A stretch of DNA of 64,000 nt from Sulfurimonas indica (GCF_009192995.1 NZ_SDID01000004.1:26261-90260), one strand, 5' to 3'. Positions 1 to 8,710 are shown, numbered from the stretch's first letter. Program-made: numbers and translations. The notes: a model not told the origin generated them from the letters alone.

Positions 1-606
1 AAGAATGAGCTCAATTTTCTCATTGCCTTCTACACGTTTTACCGTATTTGGTGCTGCTCTGAAGGTATCACGTCTGTGGATAAGATAAACTTTTGAACAA
101 ATCTTTGCTAGGTAAAGTGCTTCTTCAAGTGCAGTGTCACCGCCACCGATAACAGCTACCTCCTTGTCTTTATAAAAAAATCCGTCACATGTCGCACAGG
201 TACTTACACCTTTTCCGAAAAACTCATCTTCTCCTTTAAATCCTGCACGGCGTGGCGATGAACCGGTACATACAATTACAGAGCGTGAATGTGTAATACT
301 CTCATCGCTCATAATAACAGAGAAAATATCTCCATCTTTTCTAATTTGTTTGACTTCAACCATTTCGTGTTTAAGTCCAAATTTTTGGCACTGCTCGGGC
401 CATGGCATCATTAGGTCCATCCCTGTGATATCACCTGTGACTCCAGGATAGTTTTCTATCTCTGAACTTTGCGTGATTTGTCCGCCTGGCATACCTTTTT
501 CAAACATTGTTACATTCTCAAGTCCACCACGAGTTGTATAAAGCCCTGCAGTAAGTCCGGCAGGACCTCCGCCAACGATTGCACAATCTAAAATATTTTT
601 GCTCAT
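1..606 (-). CDS. trxB: thioredoxin reductase, N-terminal two thirds (cut by window edge)
   Basis: NADPH-dependent flavoprotein that reduces thioredoxin in the cytoplasm. The visible part, about 202 residues, starts [17 protein letters not shown], an FAD-binding Rossmann motif. It continues to the redox-active CATC centre near residue 137 and a second nucleotide-binding GGGDTA motif near 152 for NADPH. The C-terminus lies outside the window. Its ATG (606-604) overlaps the TGA of the upstream membrane protein as ATGA, and trxA lies just before that, so trxA, the membrane protein and trxB look like one operon read leftwards from a TATAAT near 1463-1468. Family assignment is secure from the motifs. 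Confidence 0.95.
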   Translation of the reverse strand, partial: MSKNILDCAIVGGGPAGLTAGLYTTRGGLENVTMFEKGMPGGQITQSSEIENYPGVTGDITGMDLMMPWPEQCQKFGLKHEMVEVKQIRKDGDIFSVIMSDESITHSRSVIVCTGSSPRRAGFKGEDEFFGKGVSTCATCDGFFYKDKEVAVIGGGDTALEEALYLAKICSKVYLIHRRDTFRAAPNTVKRVEGNEKIELIL

Positions 607-1091
607 AATTTTTTCACCTCTTTGCTTAATTCATCTAAATTATCAAGTTTACGTATCATACTATCTTGTTTATAAAGAGACTCTTTGATTCTTTTTATAA
701 AGAAAATGGAAGGGACTTCATAAATATTAAATCGCTGAATGAATTTAAGCGATGTATTTGTCCCAGAACGTAAAAAAGTTGTTGTTTTTGAGTTTGCACT
801 TATCTGATTGTAGTAGTCAATAGCAAGAATAGGGTTGTTTAAATCCAATTTTACCAACTTTTCTATACTCCCTTTTGTACGAGAGGAGTAAAAGACTACG
901 ATGTAGGTCTCTTCTTTTGGTGTGAAGATATCACTCTTCTCATAAAAAGCCCACTCTTTGAAATCGATAAATTTATATTCAGAAAATTTGTAATTGAAGT
1001 AAGCAAAAGCGCCGGCTATCATAGCGGCACCAAAGAAAGAGGCTAAAAGTGTGGAGAGAGAGAAGAGGCTTTTGCCTCCTTTTCTTGCCAC
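603..1091 (-). CDS. membrane-anchored thioredoxin-fold-like protein without CXXC
   Basis: 162 residues. A basic start (MARKGGK) is followed by one hydrophobic segment at about residues 10-31, so the rest probably faces the periplasm. The C-terminal part ([11 protein letters not shown], later VPSIFFIKR) has the strand pattern of a thioredoxin fold, including a Pro at the cis-Pro position (YEVPSIFF), but there is no cysteine in the protein. It therefore cannot do dithiol chemistry. It sits between trxA and trxB with an 18-nt gap to trxA and an ATGA overlap with trxB, which suggests a link to thiol handling at the membrane. The function is unknown; the fold is my inference. Confidence 0.7.
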   Translation of the reverse strand: MARKGGKSLFSLSTLLASFFGAAMIAGAFAYFNYKFSEYKFIDFKEWAFYEKSDIFTPKEETYIVVFYSSRTKGSIEKLVKLDLNNPILAIDYYNQISANSKTTTFLRSGTNTSLKFIQRFNIYEVPSIFFIKRIKESLYKQDSMIRKLDNLDELSKEVKKL

Positions 1092-1108
1092 CTTTTAATA
1101 CCTTAAAA

Positions 1109-1429
1109 TTACGCTAAAAGATCGTTGAGTTTTTGAGCGAATGCATCTTTAGAAGCTGCACCAACCATTTGGTCTACTAACTCACCGTTTTTGAAGAACA
1201 TTACTGTTGGAATAGAGCGGATACCAAATTTTACAGCAATCTCTTGCTCTTCATCAGTATTTACTTTACAGATTTTTGCTTTTCCATCATAATCTTCAGC
1301 TAACTCTTCGATAACTGGAGCAATCATACGACAAGGACCACACCATGGAGCCCAAAAGTCTACTAGTGCTACACCTTCTGCAAGTGTTGCTTCAAAGTTA
1401 TCAGCAGTTAATTCAATATATTTACCCAT
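1109..1429 (-). CDS. trxA: thioredoxin
   Basis: Small cytoplasmic disulfide reductase, reduced by TrxB encoded downstream. From MGKYIELT it is 106 residues with the WCGPC active site near residue 30 and the cis-Pro in SIPTVMFF. I placed the start at 1429 because AGGA lies seven bases upstream and this gives the usual thioredoxin length. A longer frame to 1471 adds 14 unlikely residues that overlap the promoter region. First gene of the trxA - membrane protein - trxB operon. Confidence 0.96.
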   Translation of the reverse strand: MGKYIELTADNFEATLAEGVALVDFWAPWCGPCRMIAPVIEELAEDYDGKAKICKVNTDEEQEIAVKFGIRSIPTVMFFKNGELVDQMVGAASKDAFAQKLNDLLA

Positions 1430-1462
1430 TAGGATTTCCTTTTTACATTTATTGTTTGAAGT

Positions 1463-1468
1463 ATTATA
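1463..1468 (-). promoter_or_regulatory. -10 box of the trxA operon
   Basis: TATAAT on the minus strand in an AT-rich stretch, about 34 bases upstream of the trxA ATG. It is divergent from the promoter of the hemoglobin gene. No clear -35 is present, as is usual for sigma-70 promoters in Campylobacterota. Confidence 0.6.
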
Positions 1469-1518
1469 CAAGTGATATTATTAATTATAACTTTAAATAT
1501 ACTTATAGAAATTATTTG

Positions 1519-1524
1519 TATAAT
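1519..1524 (+). promoter_or_regulatory. -10 box of the truncated hemoglobin gene
   Basis: TATAAT preceded by ATTATTTG, 32 bases upstream of the ATG at 1557. The predicted start site is near 1531, leaving a short leader with GAAGGGA as ribosome binding site. Confidence 0.6.
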
Positions 1525-1556
1525 TCTGTCAAATTAATACGTGAAGGGAAGCAATT

Positions 1557-2009
1557 ATGGAATTAAAAATTACAGATGGCAAACTTGGAGTTCGCCCTCC
1601 AGTTGCCAAACCACATCCCGGTTTTTTCTATGAAGTTGGTGAAGAGAGATTTCGTAAACTTGTTAATGATCATTACGATTCTATAAAAACAAGCGATATT
1701 GCATTTTTGTTTCCTGTCTTTGATGATGATGACTTTGCAGAAGCACAAAAGCATGCAGCAGATTTTTTGATAGAGATCTCCGGTGGACCTGACTACTTTA
1801 CACAAACCCGTGGTGAACATCAGATGGTAGGGCGTCATGCACCGTTTCGTATTGACGAAAAAGCAAGACGTACATGGTTGGAACTCTATCAACCGCTTTT
1901 GATGGAGCTAGAAAATGAGGGGATTACGCAAGAGTATATAGAGTCCTTTTGGAACTATCTGGACCTGTTTTCTATTTGGGTTATCAATACACCTATACTA
2001 GAGAGTTAA
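1557..2009 (+). CDS. truncated hemoglobin (group II-like)
   Basis: 150-residue 2-on-2 globin. Visible landmarks are a distal tyrosine in NDHYDSI (Tyr40, B10), the CD1 phenylalanine in AFLFP, the glycine-rich turn SGGPDYF, the proximal histidine in GRHAPF (His94, F8), and the tryptophan of RRTWLEL (Trp107, G8) that marks groups II and III. Such globins bind oxygen or NO and are linked to oxygen scavenging or nitrosative defence; which applies here cannot be read from sequence. It carries about 20 extra N-terminal residues before the A helix. The 3' end overlaps the convergent hisJ-type gene by 12 nt. Confidence 0.85.
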   Translation: MELKITDGKLGVRPPVAKPHPGFFYEVGEERFRKLVNDHYDSIKTSDIAFLFPVFDDDDFAEAQKHAADFLIEISGGPDYFTQTRGEHQMVGRHAPFRIDEKARRTWLELYQPLLMELENEGITQEYIESFWNYLDLFSIWVINTPILES

Positions 2010-2777
2010 AAACTTTCTCTCTCTGTTGACAAAATAGGCACATTCCCGGTAACCCACATCTTTTGCCATTCTGATGACCGCATCATTATAGAGTCCGACC
2101 TGTTCTGGCTTATGGGCATCTGATGAGAGTGTGATGGGAATATCGAGTGCATAGGCCTGTGTGAGAAGTTCTAGCGATGGATAGGCTTCCGCCACAGGTT
2201 TTCTGTATCCTGCGACATTGATCTCTAAAACCATATCACTTTCTTTAATAGCCAAAAGAGCATTTTTAGCCAGTTTGCCAATCTCTTTTGTCGGCATAAA
2301 ATTAAAAACTTTGATAAGGTCCAAGTGCCCTACAATATCAAAAAGTTTGCTTTTGGCCATTGTTTCAATAGTGTCAAAATATTTCTGCCATACTTCATTG
2401 ACATCCTGTTCTTTCCATTTTCCAATAAATTCTGGATTATCAAAGCTCCATCCCTCGATAAAGTGCACAGACCCAATAAGATAATCGACATTAGCCTCAA
2501 GTACTCTTTTATCCATATGCCCGGGAAGATAGTCAACCTCATAGCCTAAAAGGATTTCGATCTTCTCTTTATACTTCTCTTTTGCATTTCTTACTTGCGT
2601 CTCATACTGCTGCATATCTTCAAATTTCATACGATAAGCCGGGTCAAAATCCATAGGAGCATGGTCAGAAAAACCGAAAATTTTTGTCCCCTTTTCAATA
2701 GCTGCCTCGATGTACTCTTCTACTTCTCCTTCGGCATGATTACAAAGCGGTGTGTGGTTGTGCAAATCTACTATCAT
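1998..2777 (-). CDS. histidinol-phosphatase, PHP family
   Basis: 259-residue PHP-domain metal-dependent phosphatase; the family removes phosphate from histidinol phosphate in histidine synthesis. Metal ligands are visible in order: DLHNHT at residues 4-9, FSDHAP, GSVHF, GHLDL and SSDAHKP near the C-terminus. Length and motif order fit HisK/HisJ rather than the DNA polymerase PHP domain. No other his gene is nearby, so substrate specificity is by family only. It is transcribed away from cheZ, and a TATAAT on its strand at 2814-2809 is a likely promoter. Confidence 0.8.
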   Translation of the reverse strand: MIVDLHNHTPLCNHAEGEVEEYIEAAIEKGTKIFGFSDHAPMDFDPAYRMKFEDMQQYETQVRNAKEKYKEKIEILLGYEVDYLPGHMDKRVLEANVDYLIGSVHFIEGWSFDNPEFIGKWKEQDVNEVWQKYFDTIETMAKSKLFDIVGHLDLIKVFNFMPTKEIGKLAKNALLAIKESDMVLEINVAGYRKPVAEAYPSLELLTQAYALDIPITLSSDAHKPEQVGLYNDAVIRMAKDVGYRECAYFVNRERKFLTL

Positions 2778-2808
2778 TTTTCTCTCGGATTTTTATATAT
2801 TTTATGCT

Positions 2809-2814
2809 ATTATA
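2809..2814 (-). promoter_or_regulatory. -10 box of the PHP phosphatase gene
   Basis: CACTATAATAGC on the minus strand, about 32 bases before the ATG at 2777. The same short region must also hold the cheZ promoter on the plus strand (TATTAT/TATAGT near 2809-2816), so the two divergent promoters almost coincide. Confidence 0.5.
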
Positions 2815-2858
2815 GTGACATTTAATAAATCAGCCCAATTTTGACGATGGAGAACCTT

Positions 2859-3548
2859 ATGACACAAGAAGAATTAGATGCATTGATGAATGGTGATATG
2901 GACATAGATGAACTATCAGAGGAAGAATCATCACAAGAAGAAGTATCTCCTGAGAATGACGAAAAGCATGAAGAGGACTCTGCAAATCTTCTTGAAGAAA
3001 ATATTAAATCTGCAAAACTGCCACTTCCTGCAACTGATGAGAACAAAATGGTCCATCAACTTGATGATGTGACAAAAGAGTCTGAAGAAAAAGCGAGTGA
3101 AATCTTTGACATTATTGAGACAATCAGTAATGATTTGATGGAGAAAGAGGAGTCATTAACGACTGTTCTTGAAGTACTTAATGCAAATATAGAGCTCTTT
3201 GAAAAATTAACAACAAAATTTCCTGATATTGAGATTTTTAAAACACAGTTGGAGTTAAATCAAAAAGCAGTTGAAGATACAAATAGTACGATTGAAGCAT
3301 TGCAAAACAGTGGTGATTCGATTATGACAGTTATGGATATTATGCAGTATCAAGATATCCACAGACAGAAAATCGAGCGTGTTATCAATGTTATGCGTGC
3401 TTTATCGAAATATATGAATACTCTCTTTGAAGGTAAAATCGATGATGAAAAACGTGTCTCTTCGGCAACACACATTGCAGGTGATACACATAATGATGTA
3501 GCCTCAACTGAAGATATTGAAGCGCTTCTTGCGCAGTTTGGAAACTAA
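2859..3548 (+). CDS. cheZ: CheZ-type chemotaxis phosphatase (Campylobacterota form)
   Basis: Dephosphorylates CheY-P to end the chemotaxis signal. 229 residues, very acidic N-terminal third and a long helical core. The catalytic helix QYQDIHRQKIERV keeps the Asp-x3-Gln spacing of enterobacterial CheZ (D143/Q147). The C-terminus STEDIEALLAQFGN matches the CheY-binding tail. The N-terminus MTQEELDALMNG resembles the CheY-binding peptide of FliM. I start at ATG 2859, six bases after GGAG; an upstream in-frame TTG at 2841 and ATG at 2847 lack spacing. It shares its stop with the start of the U32 gene (TAATG). Confidence 0.85.
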   Translation: MTQEELDALMNGDMDIDELSEEESSQEEVSPENDEKHEEDSANLLEENIKSAKLPLPATDENKMVHQLDDVTKESEEKASEIFDIIETISNDLMEKEESLTTVLEVLNANIELFEKLTTKFPDIEIFKTQLELNQKAVEDTNSTIEALQNSGDSIMTVMDIMQYQDIHRQKIERVINVMRALSKYMNTLFEGKIDDEKRVSSATHIAGDTHNDVASTEDIEALLAQFGN

Positions 3549-4843
3549 TGGGTACAAAAGTCGAATTACTCTCTCCTGCAGGGACACTGGAAAAACTAAA
3601 AATTGCGTTTGACTATGGTGCAGATGCTGTATATGGTGGTGTGAGCCACTTCTCGCTGCGTATACGCAGTGGTAAAGAGTTCTCTTTTGAGGATTTTGAG
3701 GAGGGCATCAAGTATGCTCACGCAAGAGGAAAAAAAGTTTATGCCACAATTAACGGATTTCCTTTTAACTCTCAGCTGAATCTTTTAAAAAAACATATTC
3801 TCAAGATGGCAGAGTTACAGCCAGATGCTTTCATCATAGCAACGCCGGGCGTGCTTAAGTTGGCACATGAACTAGTGCCGGATATGCCACTACATCTCTC
3901 TACGCAAGCTAATGTTATGAATGTACTGGATGCAAAAGTCTACCATGACATGGGGGCTACAAGAATCATCACGGCACGTGAGATATCACTCAAGGACCTA
4001 AAAGCAATTAAAGAAGAGTTACCGGATTTGGAGCTTGAGGTTTTTGTGCATGGTTCAATGTGCTTTGCATATTCTGGGCGCTGTCTTATCTCAACGCTGC
4101 AAAGTGGTCGTGTACCAAATCGTGGAAGCTGTGCAAATGACTGCCGTTTCCCATATGAGATATATGCTGCAAATCCTGAGACGGGTACACTCTTTAAGCT
4201 GGAAGAGGAAGAGGGCATAGGGACTTACATTATGAACTCAAAAGATTTGAATCTGGCTTCACATATGCAAGAAATCTTGGACTCTGGTGTGGTTGACAGT
4301 GTAAAGATAGAAGGTCGTACCAAAACAGCATACTATGCAGCAGTAACTGCAAAAGCTTACAGAATGGCCATTGATGATTATTATGCTGATAAACTAGATA
4401 GCACAAAGTATCAGTATGAACTTGAATCACTGCAAAATCGTGGCTATACAGATGCTTATCTTGTTTCACGTCCTTTTGAGAAGCATGATACGCAGTCACT
4501 TGATTTTACCATGCAACTTGGAACGCATCAGGTAACAGGTGTGACAAATGAAGCAGGAACGCACTATATGTGTAAGTTTACAACACGTCCTGGTGATGAA
4601 CTTGAAGTTGTGGCTCCACAAGACGCTAAGATAGAGCTGGTGGATAATGAGAATGGTAGAACTTATGAAAAAAATGGAAGACTTTATTTGCAATTTAAGC
4701 AATTAAAAGCCGAGAATGGAAAACTTTGGGAAACAGTCCATAGCGGAAATATCAACCCAATTGAGTTACCTACAAAGTTTCCTGCTTTTACATTTTTTAG
4801 AATTCCTTCACATCCTGATATGGGAACATATCCAAAAAGTTAA
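3548..4843 (+). CDS. U32 family peptidase-like protein (TrhP/RlhA type)
   Basis: 431 residues. The N-terminus KVELLSPAGTLEKLKIAFDYGADAVYGG is the U32 TIM-barrel start and the cysteines near 172, 179, 195 and 199 (CFAYSGRC, RGSCANDCR) are the conserved cluster proposed to bind iron-sulfur. Members once called collagenases are now tied to prephenate-dependent hydroxylation of tRNA U34 (TrhP) or 23S rRNA (RlhA). Length fits TrhP-like proteins without a long extension, but which RNA is modified here is unknown. It starts inside the cheZ stop codon, so the two are probably co-translated. Confidence 0.85.
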   Translation: MGTKVELLSPAGTLEKLKIAFDYGADAVYGGVSHFSLRIRSGKEFSFEDFEEGIKYAHARGKKVYATINGFPFNSQLNLLKKHILKMAELQPDAFIIATPGVLKLAHELVPDMPLHLSTQANVMNVLDAKVYHDMGATRIITAREISLKDLKAIKEELPDLELEVFVHGSMCFAYSGRCLISTLQSGRVPNRGSCANDCRFPYEIYAANPETGTLFKLEEEEGIGTYIMNSKDLNLASHMQEILDSGVVDSVKIEGRTKTAYYAAVTAKAYRMAIDDYYADKLDSTKYQYELESLQNRGYTDAYLVSRPFEKHDTQSLDFTMQLGTHQVTGVTNEAGTHYMCKFTTRPGDELEVVAPQDAKIELVDNENGRTYEKNGRLYLQFKQLKAENGKLWETVHSGNINPIELPTKFPAFTFFRIPSHPDMGTYPKS

Positions 4844-4890
4844 ATGCCTAGAATGAAAATTTATCGAAGATGAAAAAGCTGCTTTTATGA

Positions 4891-4896
4891 TATAAT
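4891..4896 (+). promoter_or_regulatory. -10 box of purE
   Basis: TATAAT in TTTTATGATATAATTGCAGC, 30 bases before the purE ATG, with a short leader carrying TAAGGAAAAAAG as ribosome binding site. It starts the purE to outer-membrane-barrel run. Confidence 0.65.
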
Positions 4897-4925
4897 TGCA
4901 GCATAAAAAATTAAGGAAAAAAGAT

Positions 4926-5423
4926 ATGAAATTTGTTTCAATTGTCATAGGATCGAAGAGTGATTATGAGGTCATGAAGTCATGTTCTGATACATTGGAG
5001 AGTTTTGGCGTAAACTATGAGATGATTATCTCTTCTGCTCACCGTTCACCGGAGAGAACAAAAGAGTATATCGAAAATGCGGAGAAAAAAGGGGCTCAGG
5101 TATTTATCGCTGCTGCTGGTATGGCTGCACACCTTGCTGGTGTTTTGTCTTCTAAAACAGTAAAGCCTATCATTGGTGTTCCAATGTCAGCTTCAGCACT
5201 GAGCGGAATTGATGCCCTGCTCTCAACTGTTCAAATGCCAGCAGGTATGCCGGTTGCTACAGTTGCTATTGGAAAAGCAGGAGCGATTAACTCTGCATAT
5301 CTGGCAATGCAAATTTTGGCACTTGATAATGAAGAGTTAGCTATAAAACTTCAAGAAGACCGTATCGCAAAAGCGAAAAAAGTGGAGATGGACTCTTTAG
5401 AGATAGAGACTATTATTAAATAG
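4926..5423 (+). CDS. purE: N5-carboxyaminoimidazole ribonucleotide mutase
   Basis: Class I PurE, 165 residues, converts N5-CAIR to CAIR in purine synthesis. Family motifs are GSKSDYEVM, SSAHRSPERT (catalytic His) and AAAGMAAHLAG, followed by PIIGVPMSASALSGIDALLS. The start is ATG 4926 after AAGGA; a frame from 4896 would begin inside the -10 box. purD is also in the window but 30 kb away, so purine genes are dispersed. 22 bases separate it from the DUF3972 gene. Confidence 0.95.
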   Translation: MKFVSIVIGSKSDYEVMKSCSDTLESFGVNYEMIISSAHRSPERTKEYIENAEKKGAQVFIAAAGMAAHLAGVLSSKTVKPIIGVPMSASALSGIDALLSTVQMPAGMPVATVAIGKAGAINSAYLAMQILALDNEELAIKLQEDRIAKAKKVEMDSLEIETIIK

Positions 5424-5445
5424 TTAACAGAAGCAGGAGATAATA

Positions 5446-5928
5446 ATGAAGTGGATGAGCGACGACGAATACAGTGAGTTGACAGGCTTGGAATTATCAG
5501 CGATTGATGATTTGGTAGAGCGTGGTAAACTTACTGTAAAAGTTGAGGATGGTGTCCGTTATATTGACCCGTCAAAAGGTGCCACTGAAGTTATTGTTCC
5601 TGCAAAATTAAATGAACTGAGTGAAAAAAACAAGCATGAGATGCTTGTACAACCTGAGTTCGTTGAAAAAACAATTGGAACAATCATAAATCTTCATGAG
5701 AAAGTTCTTGATGCAAAAGATGAAACACTTGAAGCAGTACGTACAGAGAATGAATTTTTACGTGAGGCTTTGGCATCGCTCCAAGAACTTTATGATGAAG
5801 ATAGAAAAACTATTCATACCCTGCAAGAGCAGCTCAAGCTCTCGCAACAAGAGGTAGAGTTTATGCGACGTAAGTATAAACTCATGTGGAACAAAGCTAT
5901 CGAAGAACATACAGACAGTAACTCATGA
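5446..5928 (+). CDS. DUF3972 family protein
   Basis: 160 residues. The first 50 (DDEYSELTGLELSAIDDLVERGKL) look like a small MerR-type helix-turn-helix or wing domain. From about residue 85 to 150 the protein is a charged coiled coil (ETLEAVRTENEFLREAL and following). It matches the DUF3972 group, which I know only from Campylobacterota; no function is established. Translational overlap (ATGA) with the DUF89 gene suggests co-expression. DNA binding is a guess from the N-terminus. Confidence 0.7.
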   Translation: MKWMSDDEYSELTGLELSAIDDLVERGKLTVKVEDGVRYIDPSKGATEVIVPAKLNELSEKNKHEMLVQPEFVEKTIGTIINLHEKVLDAKDETLEAVRTENEFLREALASLQELYDEDRKTIHTLQEQLKLSQQEVEFMRRKYKLMWNKAIEEHTDSNS

Positions 5929-6794
5929 AAATAGCGCAGGAGTGTGTTGGCTGTATTATCAACCAAAGTCTCAAAGTCGCTGATGCGATACATGCAGACA
6001 AAAAGCTCAAAAACAAACTGCTCTCTACTGTTGAACAGATGAGTCGAGATTTCTCATTTCAGCTTTCTCCTCCAGAAATCGCTGCAGATGTCTATGAAAA
6101 GATGGCTCAAATCGCTAACAAAAGGGACCTTTATGATGAGGTCAAAGCACTCTCAACAGATAAAGCACAATCTTTTCTCCCTTTTTTACAAGAAAAACTC
6201 TCAAAGAGTACAGATAAGCTTTTAACAGCGACCAAGATTGCCGTTGCAGGAAATGTTATAGACCTTGCTGCTGCAGTAGAGTTTGACCTAGAAGAAGAGC
6301 TTGAAAAAATCTTTCATACAGAGTTCTCACATAATGATTTTGAAATGCTCACGCAAGAGCTGGAAAATGCGAAAAGTGTTGTTGTTTTAGGAGATAATGT
6401 AGGTGAGCATATCTTTGACTATATGTTTATGGAAGTTTTAAAAGAGCTCTATCCGCACGTAGATTTTTCGTATATGGTACGAGGCAATCCAATCATCAAT
6501 GATGTTACGATGAAAGAGGCATGTGAAGCCGGATTTGATACGTTGTGTGAACTTATTGATAGTGGTGTGAATACTCCCGGATTTACCTATAATCGTGCTA
6601 ATGAATATGCACAAAAAAACTTTGACAAAGCAGATTTAGTGATTAGTAAAGGAATGGGCAATTATGAATGTCTTTCACCGTCACACCACAAAAACATCTG
6701 TTTTTTACTCAAAGTCAAGTGTGATGTTGTAGCACGCTCTTTAGGACAGAATGTCGGTGATATAGTTTGTAAAGTGGTAAAGGAGAAAGAATGA
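5925..6794 (+). CDS. DUF89 (ARMT1-like) family protein
   Basis: 289 residues. Bacterial and archaeal DUF89 members start with a Cys pair (here CVGC at residues 7-10) and have an all-helical N-terminal half followed by an alpha/beta domain. VVVLGDNVGEHIFDYMF and SKGMGNYECL carry the Asp-Asn and Gly motifs of the metal-dependent phosphatase-like site. The family includes metal-dependent phosphatases of damaged sugar phosphates; the substrate here is unknown. ATGA overlaps on both sides tie it to the DUF3972 gene and to the barrel gene. Confidence 0.75.
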   Translation: MKIAQECVGCIINQSLKVADAIHADKKLKNKLLSTVEQMSRDFSFQLSPPEIAADVYEKMAQIANKRDLYDEVKALSTDKAQSFLPFLQEKLSKSTDKLLTATKIAVAGNVIDLAAAVEFDLEEELEKIFHTEFSHNDFEMLTQELENAKSVVVLGDNVGEHIFDYMFMEVLKELYPHVDFSYMVRGNPIINDVTMKEACEAGFDTLCELIDSGVNTPGFTYNRANEYAQKNFDKADLVISKGMGNYECLSPSHHKNICFLLKVKCDVVARSLGQNVGDIVCKVVKEKE

Positions 6795-7576
6795 TAAAAA
6801 AAGTCTTATTCGTTTTATTGTTGCTTAGTAATATAGTTACAGCCGAGACAAAAATGGAGTATAAAATCTCTTTTGTAGGTATGAACATGGACTATCGTGA
6901 GTATGACAGGTCTGGTAATATTCTTGATAGTGAAAAATCAAACTATTTAGATGTTATAGGTGCAGAGTTTGAATATAGATATTTTTTGGATGAACGTTCA
7001 AATATTGATTTTAAAGTCTTGGGAGTTGAGGGTGAGAGTGAATATGTAGGTTCATATATTGGTTCAGGAGCTGGATATGGTTCTGTTGTAAGTACAACAT
7101 CAAATGCCATTCGAGATATCTCTCTTGGATACAATGCTACAAATATATCAGATTTTAATATTATGATGCTTGGTGGTCTTGGCCTAGGGTATAGATACTG
7201 GCAAAGAACACTTTCCTCTACACAGGTGGAAGTATATGAATGGTACTCTTTACGTGCTAATGTAGGAATGCGGTTTGTGCATAAAAATCTGACTGCATCT
7301 TTGATCGCAGAGTATCAGTATGGTATTAAGCCGACAATGACAGCTACGGGTATAGCAGATGATTTTGAACTCTCCTCTGCAAATATAGTAAAACTTTCTC
7401 TTCCTATTCGCTACATGATAAGTGAAAATATTGATTTAATCTGTACATATGTTTTTGAATATCAAGAGATACAAGAGTCTAATGTTGTTTATGACGCTGC
7501 AGCAAATGGATATGTTGAGCCAGACTCTACAGCATACAATCAATATCTGAAAGTTGGAATGGTTTTTAAATACTAA
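6791..7576 (+). CDS. outer-membrane beta-barrel protein
   Basis: 261 residues with a clear signal peptide (MIKKVLFVLLLLSNIVTA, cleavage before ETK). The mature part is a series of alternating strands with aromatic girdles (YRYFLDERSN, GLGYRYWQRT, SLIAEYQYG), ending in YLKVGMVFKY with a terminal aromatic residue, as expected for a Bam substrate. The size suggests an 8-10 stranded barrel of the small OMP type. I do not recognise a specific family or ligand. Its start overlaps the DUF89 stop (ATGA). Confidence 0.7.
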   Translation: MIKKVLFVLLLLSNIVTAETKMEYKISFVGMNMDYREYDRSGNILDSEKSNYLDVIGAEFEYRYFLDERSNIDFKVLGVEGESEYVGSYIGSGAGYGSVVSTTSNAIRDISLGYNATNISDFNIMMLGGLGLGYRYWQRTLSSTQVEVYEWYSLRANVGMRFVHKNLTASLIAEYQYGIKPTMTATGIADDFELSSANIVKLSLPIRYMISENIDLICTYVFEYQEIQESNVVYDAAANGYVEPDSTAYNQYLKVGMVFKY

Positions 7577-7591
7577 AAAAGCCACTTTAGA

Positions 7592-7597
7592 TATAAT
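7592..7597 (+). promoter_or_regulatory. -10 box of glyQ
   Basis: TATAAT in TTTAGATATAATACG, 26 bases before the glyQ ATG; AAGGCA serves as ribosome binding site. Confidence 0.55.
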
Positions 7598-7623
7598 ACG
7601 AAAAATAAAATAAGGCAAGATAT

Positions 7624-8508
7624 ATGATAACTTTTAGTGAGATGTTACTTAAACTTCAAGAATTTTGGATGAAACAGGGGTGTAATATTGTACAGCCTTA
7701 TGATATTCCAGCAGGAGCAGGAACATTTCATCCTGCTACATTTCTTCGCTCACTAGACTCTACTCCTTGGGCAACAGCTTATGTTGCACCCTCACGCAGA
7801 CCGACAGATGGACGCTATGGAGAGAATCCAAACAGACTTGGAAGCTACTATCAGTTTCAAGCACTCATAAAACCTTCTCCTGACAATATTCAGGAACTTT
7901 ACCTACAATCATTAGAATATCTTGGACTTGATGTAAGTAAACATGATATCCGTTTTATTGAAGACAACTGGGAATCTCCAACACTTGGTGCTTGGGGACT
8001 TGGTTGGGAAGTATGGCTTAATGGTATGGAAGTAACACAGTTTACTTACTTTCAACAGGTTGGAGGCATTGAGTGTTCTCCTGTAGCAGTTGAGATTACT
8101 TATGGGACAGAGCGTTTAGCAATGTATCTGCAAGGGGTTGATACTGTCTTTGATATTGTTTGGAATGAGGCACCTGATGGAAGTAAGACACTCTACAAAG
8201 ATGTGCATAAAGAGAGTGAGATAGAGTTCTCTAAGTACAACTTTGAAGTAGCTGATACGGCTATGCTCTTTGATGAGTTTAATGCTAAAAGTGCAGAGTG
8301 TATGCGTACTCTTGAAGCAGGACTGCCACTACCTGCATATGATCTGTGTATGATGGCGTCGAACGTTTTTAATGTACTGGATGCAAGAAAAGCTATCTCT
8401 CAGACAGAACGTCAAAACTATATCTTAAAAATCCGTGAACTCTCACGTGGATGTGCTGAACTCTACAAAGCACAAGAAGAAGAGCGTAATAAAAGAGTAA
8501 ACAGTTAA
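7624..8508 (+). CDS. glyQ: glycyl-tRNA synthetase alpha subunit
   Basis: Catalytic subunit of the alpha2-beta2 glycyl-tRNA synthetase. 294 residues, normal length. Family blocks are [43 protein letters not shown] and [19 protein letters not shown], all part of the class II catalytic core. glyS (beta subunit) is not adjacent: the next gene is recG after an intergenic region that holds a structured RNA locus. Confidence 0.97.
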   Translation: MITFSEMLLKLQEFWMKQGCNIVQPYDIPAGAGTFHPATFLRSLDSTPWATAYVAPSRRPTDGRYGENPNRLGSYYQFQALIKPSPDNIQELYLQSLEYLGLDVSKHDIRFIEDNWESPTLGAWGLGWEVWLNGMEVTQFTYFQQVGGIECSPVAVEITYGTERLAMYLQGVDTVFDIVWNEAPDGSKTLYKDVHKESEIEFSKYNFEVADTAMLFDEFNAKSAECMRTLEAGLPLPAYDLCMMASNVFNVLDARKAISQTERQNYILKIRELSRGCAELYKAQEEERNKRVNS

Positions 8509-8559
8509 ATCTTTCATTTTGTCATATTTTTTTAGAGTTTTTTGATTTTTTGTTAAAGT

Positions 8560-8709
8560 TGTAGTGTTCCTACCGATTATTCGGTAGGACAAATTCCAGA
8601 CTGTAAGAGGTCGCTTTTGAAGCGATTTACCCTAAAAATCAAGCTAAAATTTAGACCTTTTAGCTTGAAAATAGAGGTAAGTGGACATTAAGCCCACTCC
8701 TTAGTCTGG
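8560..8709 (-). ncRNA. structured RNA locus between glyQ and recG, family unknown
   Basis: Five inverted repeats fill this gap. 8568-8576 pairs with 8581-8589 (9 bp), 8596-8602 with 8703-8709 (7 bp, closing the rest), 8611-8616 with 8620-8625, 8639-8649 with 8658-8668 (11 bp), and 8680-8684 with 8694-8698. I prefer the minus strand because a TATAAT (8716-8711) with a T-rich upstream tract sits at that end. The 8678-8698 hairpin also gains a G-U pair there where the plus strand has A-C. A weaker promoter-like tract (TTTTTTGTTAAAGT near 8540) leaves the plus strand possible, in which case it could be a recG leader. It resembles a closing stem, bubble and long hairpin, but I cannot match it to 6S, SRP or tmRNA. 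Confidence 0.5.
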
Positions 8710-8710
8710 T

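Noticed and set aside
1345..1566. Open frame on the plus strand across trxA
   Set aside because: It is antisense to trxA codons and the promoter region, has no ribosome binding site and no family likeness.
8560..8709. 6S RNA as the identity of the glyQ-recG RNA
   Set aside because: The architecture is similar, but a better 6S candidate with terminator lies upstream of purD, and bacteria of this type are expected to have one copy.
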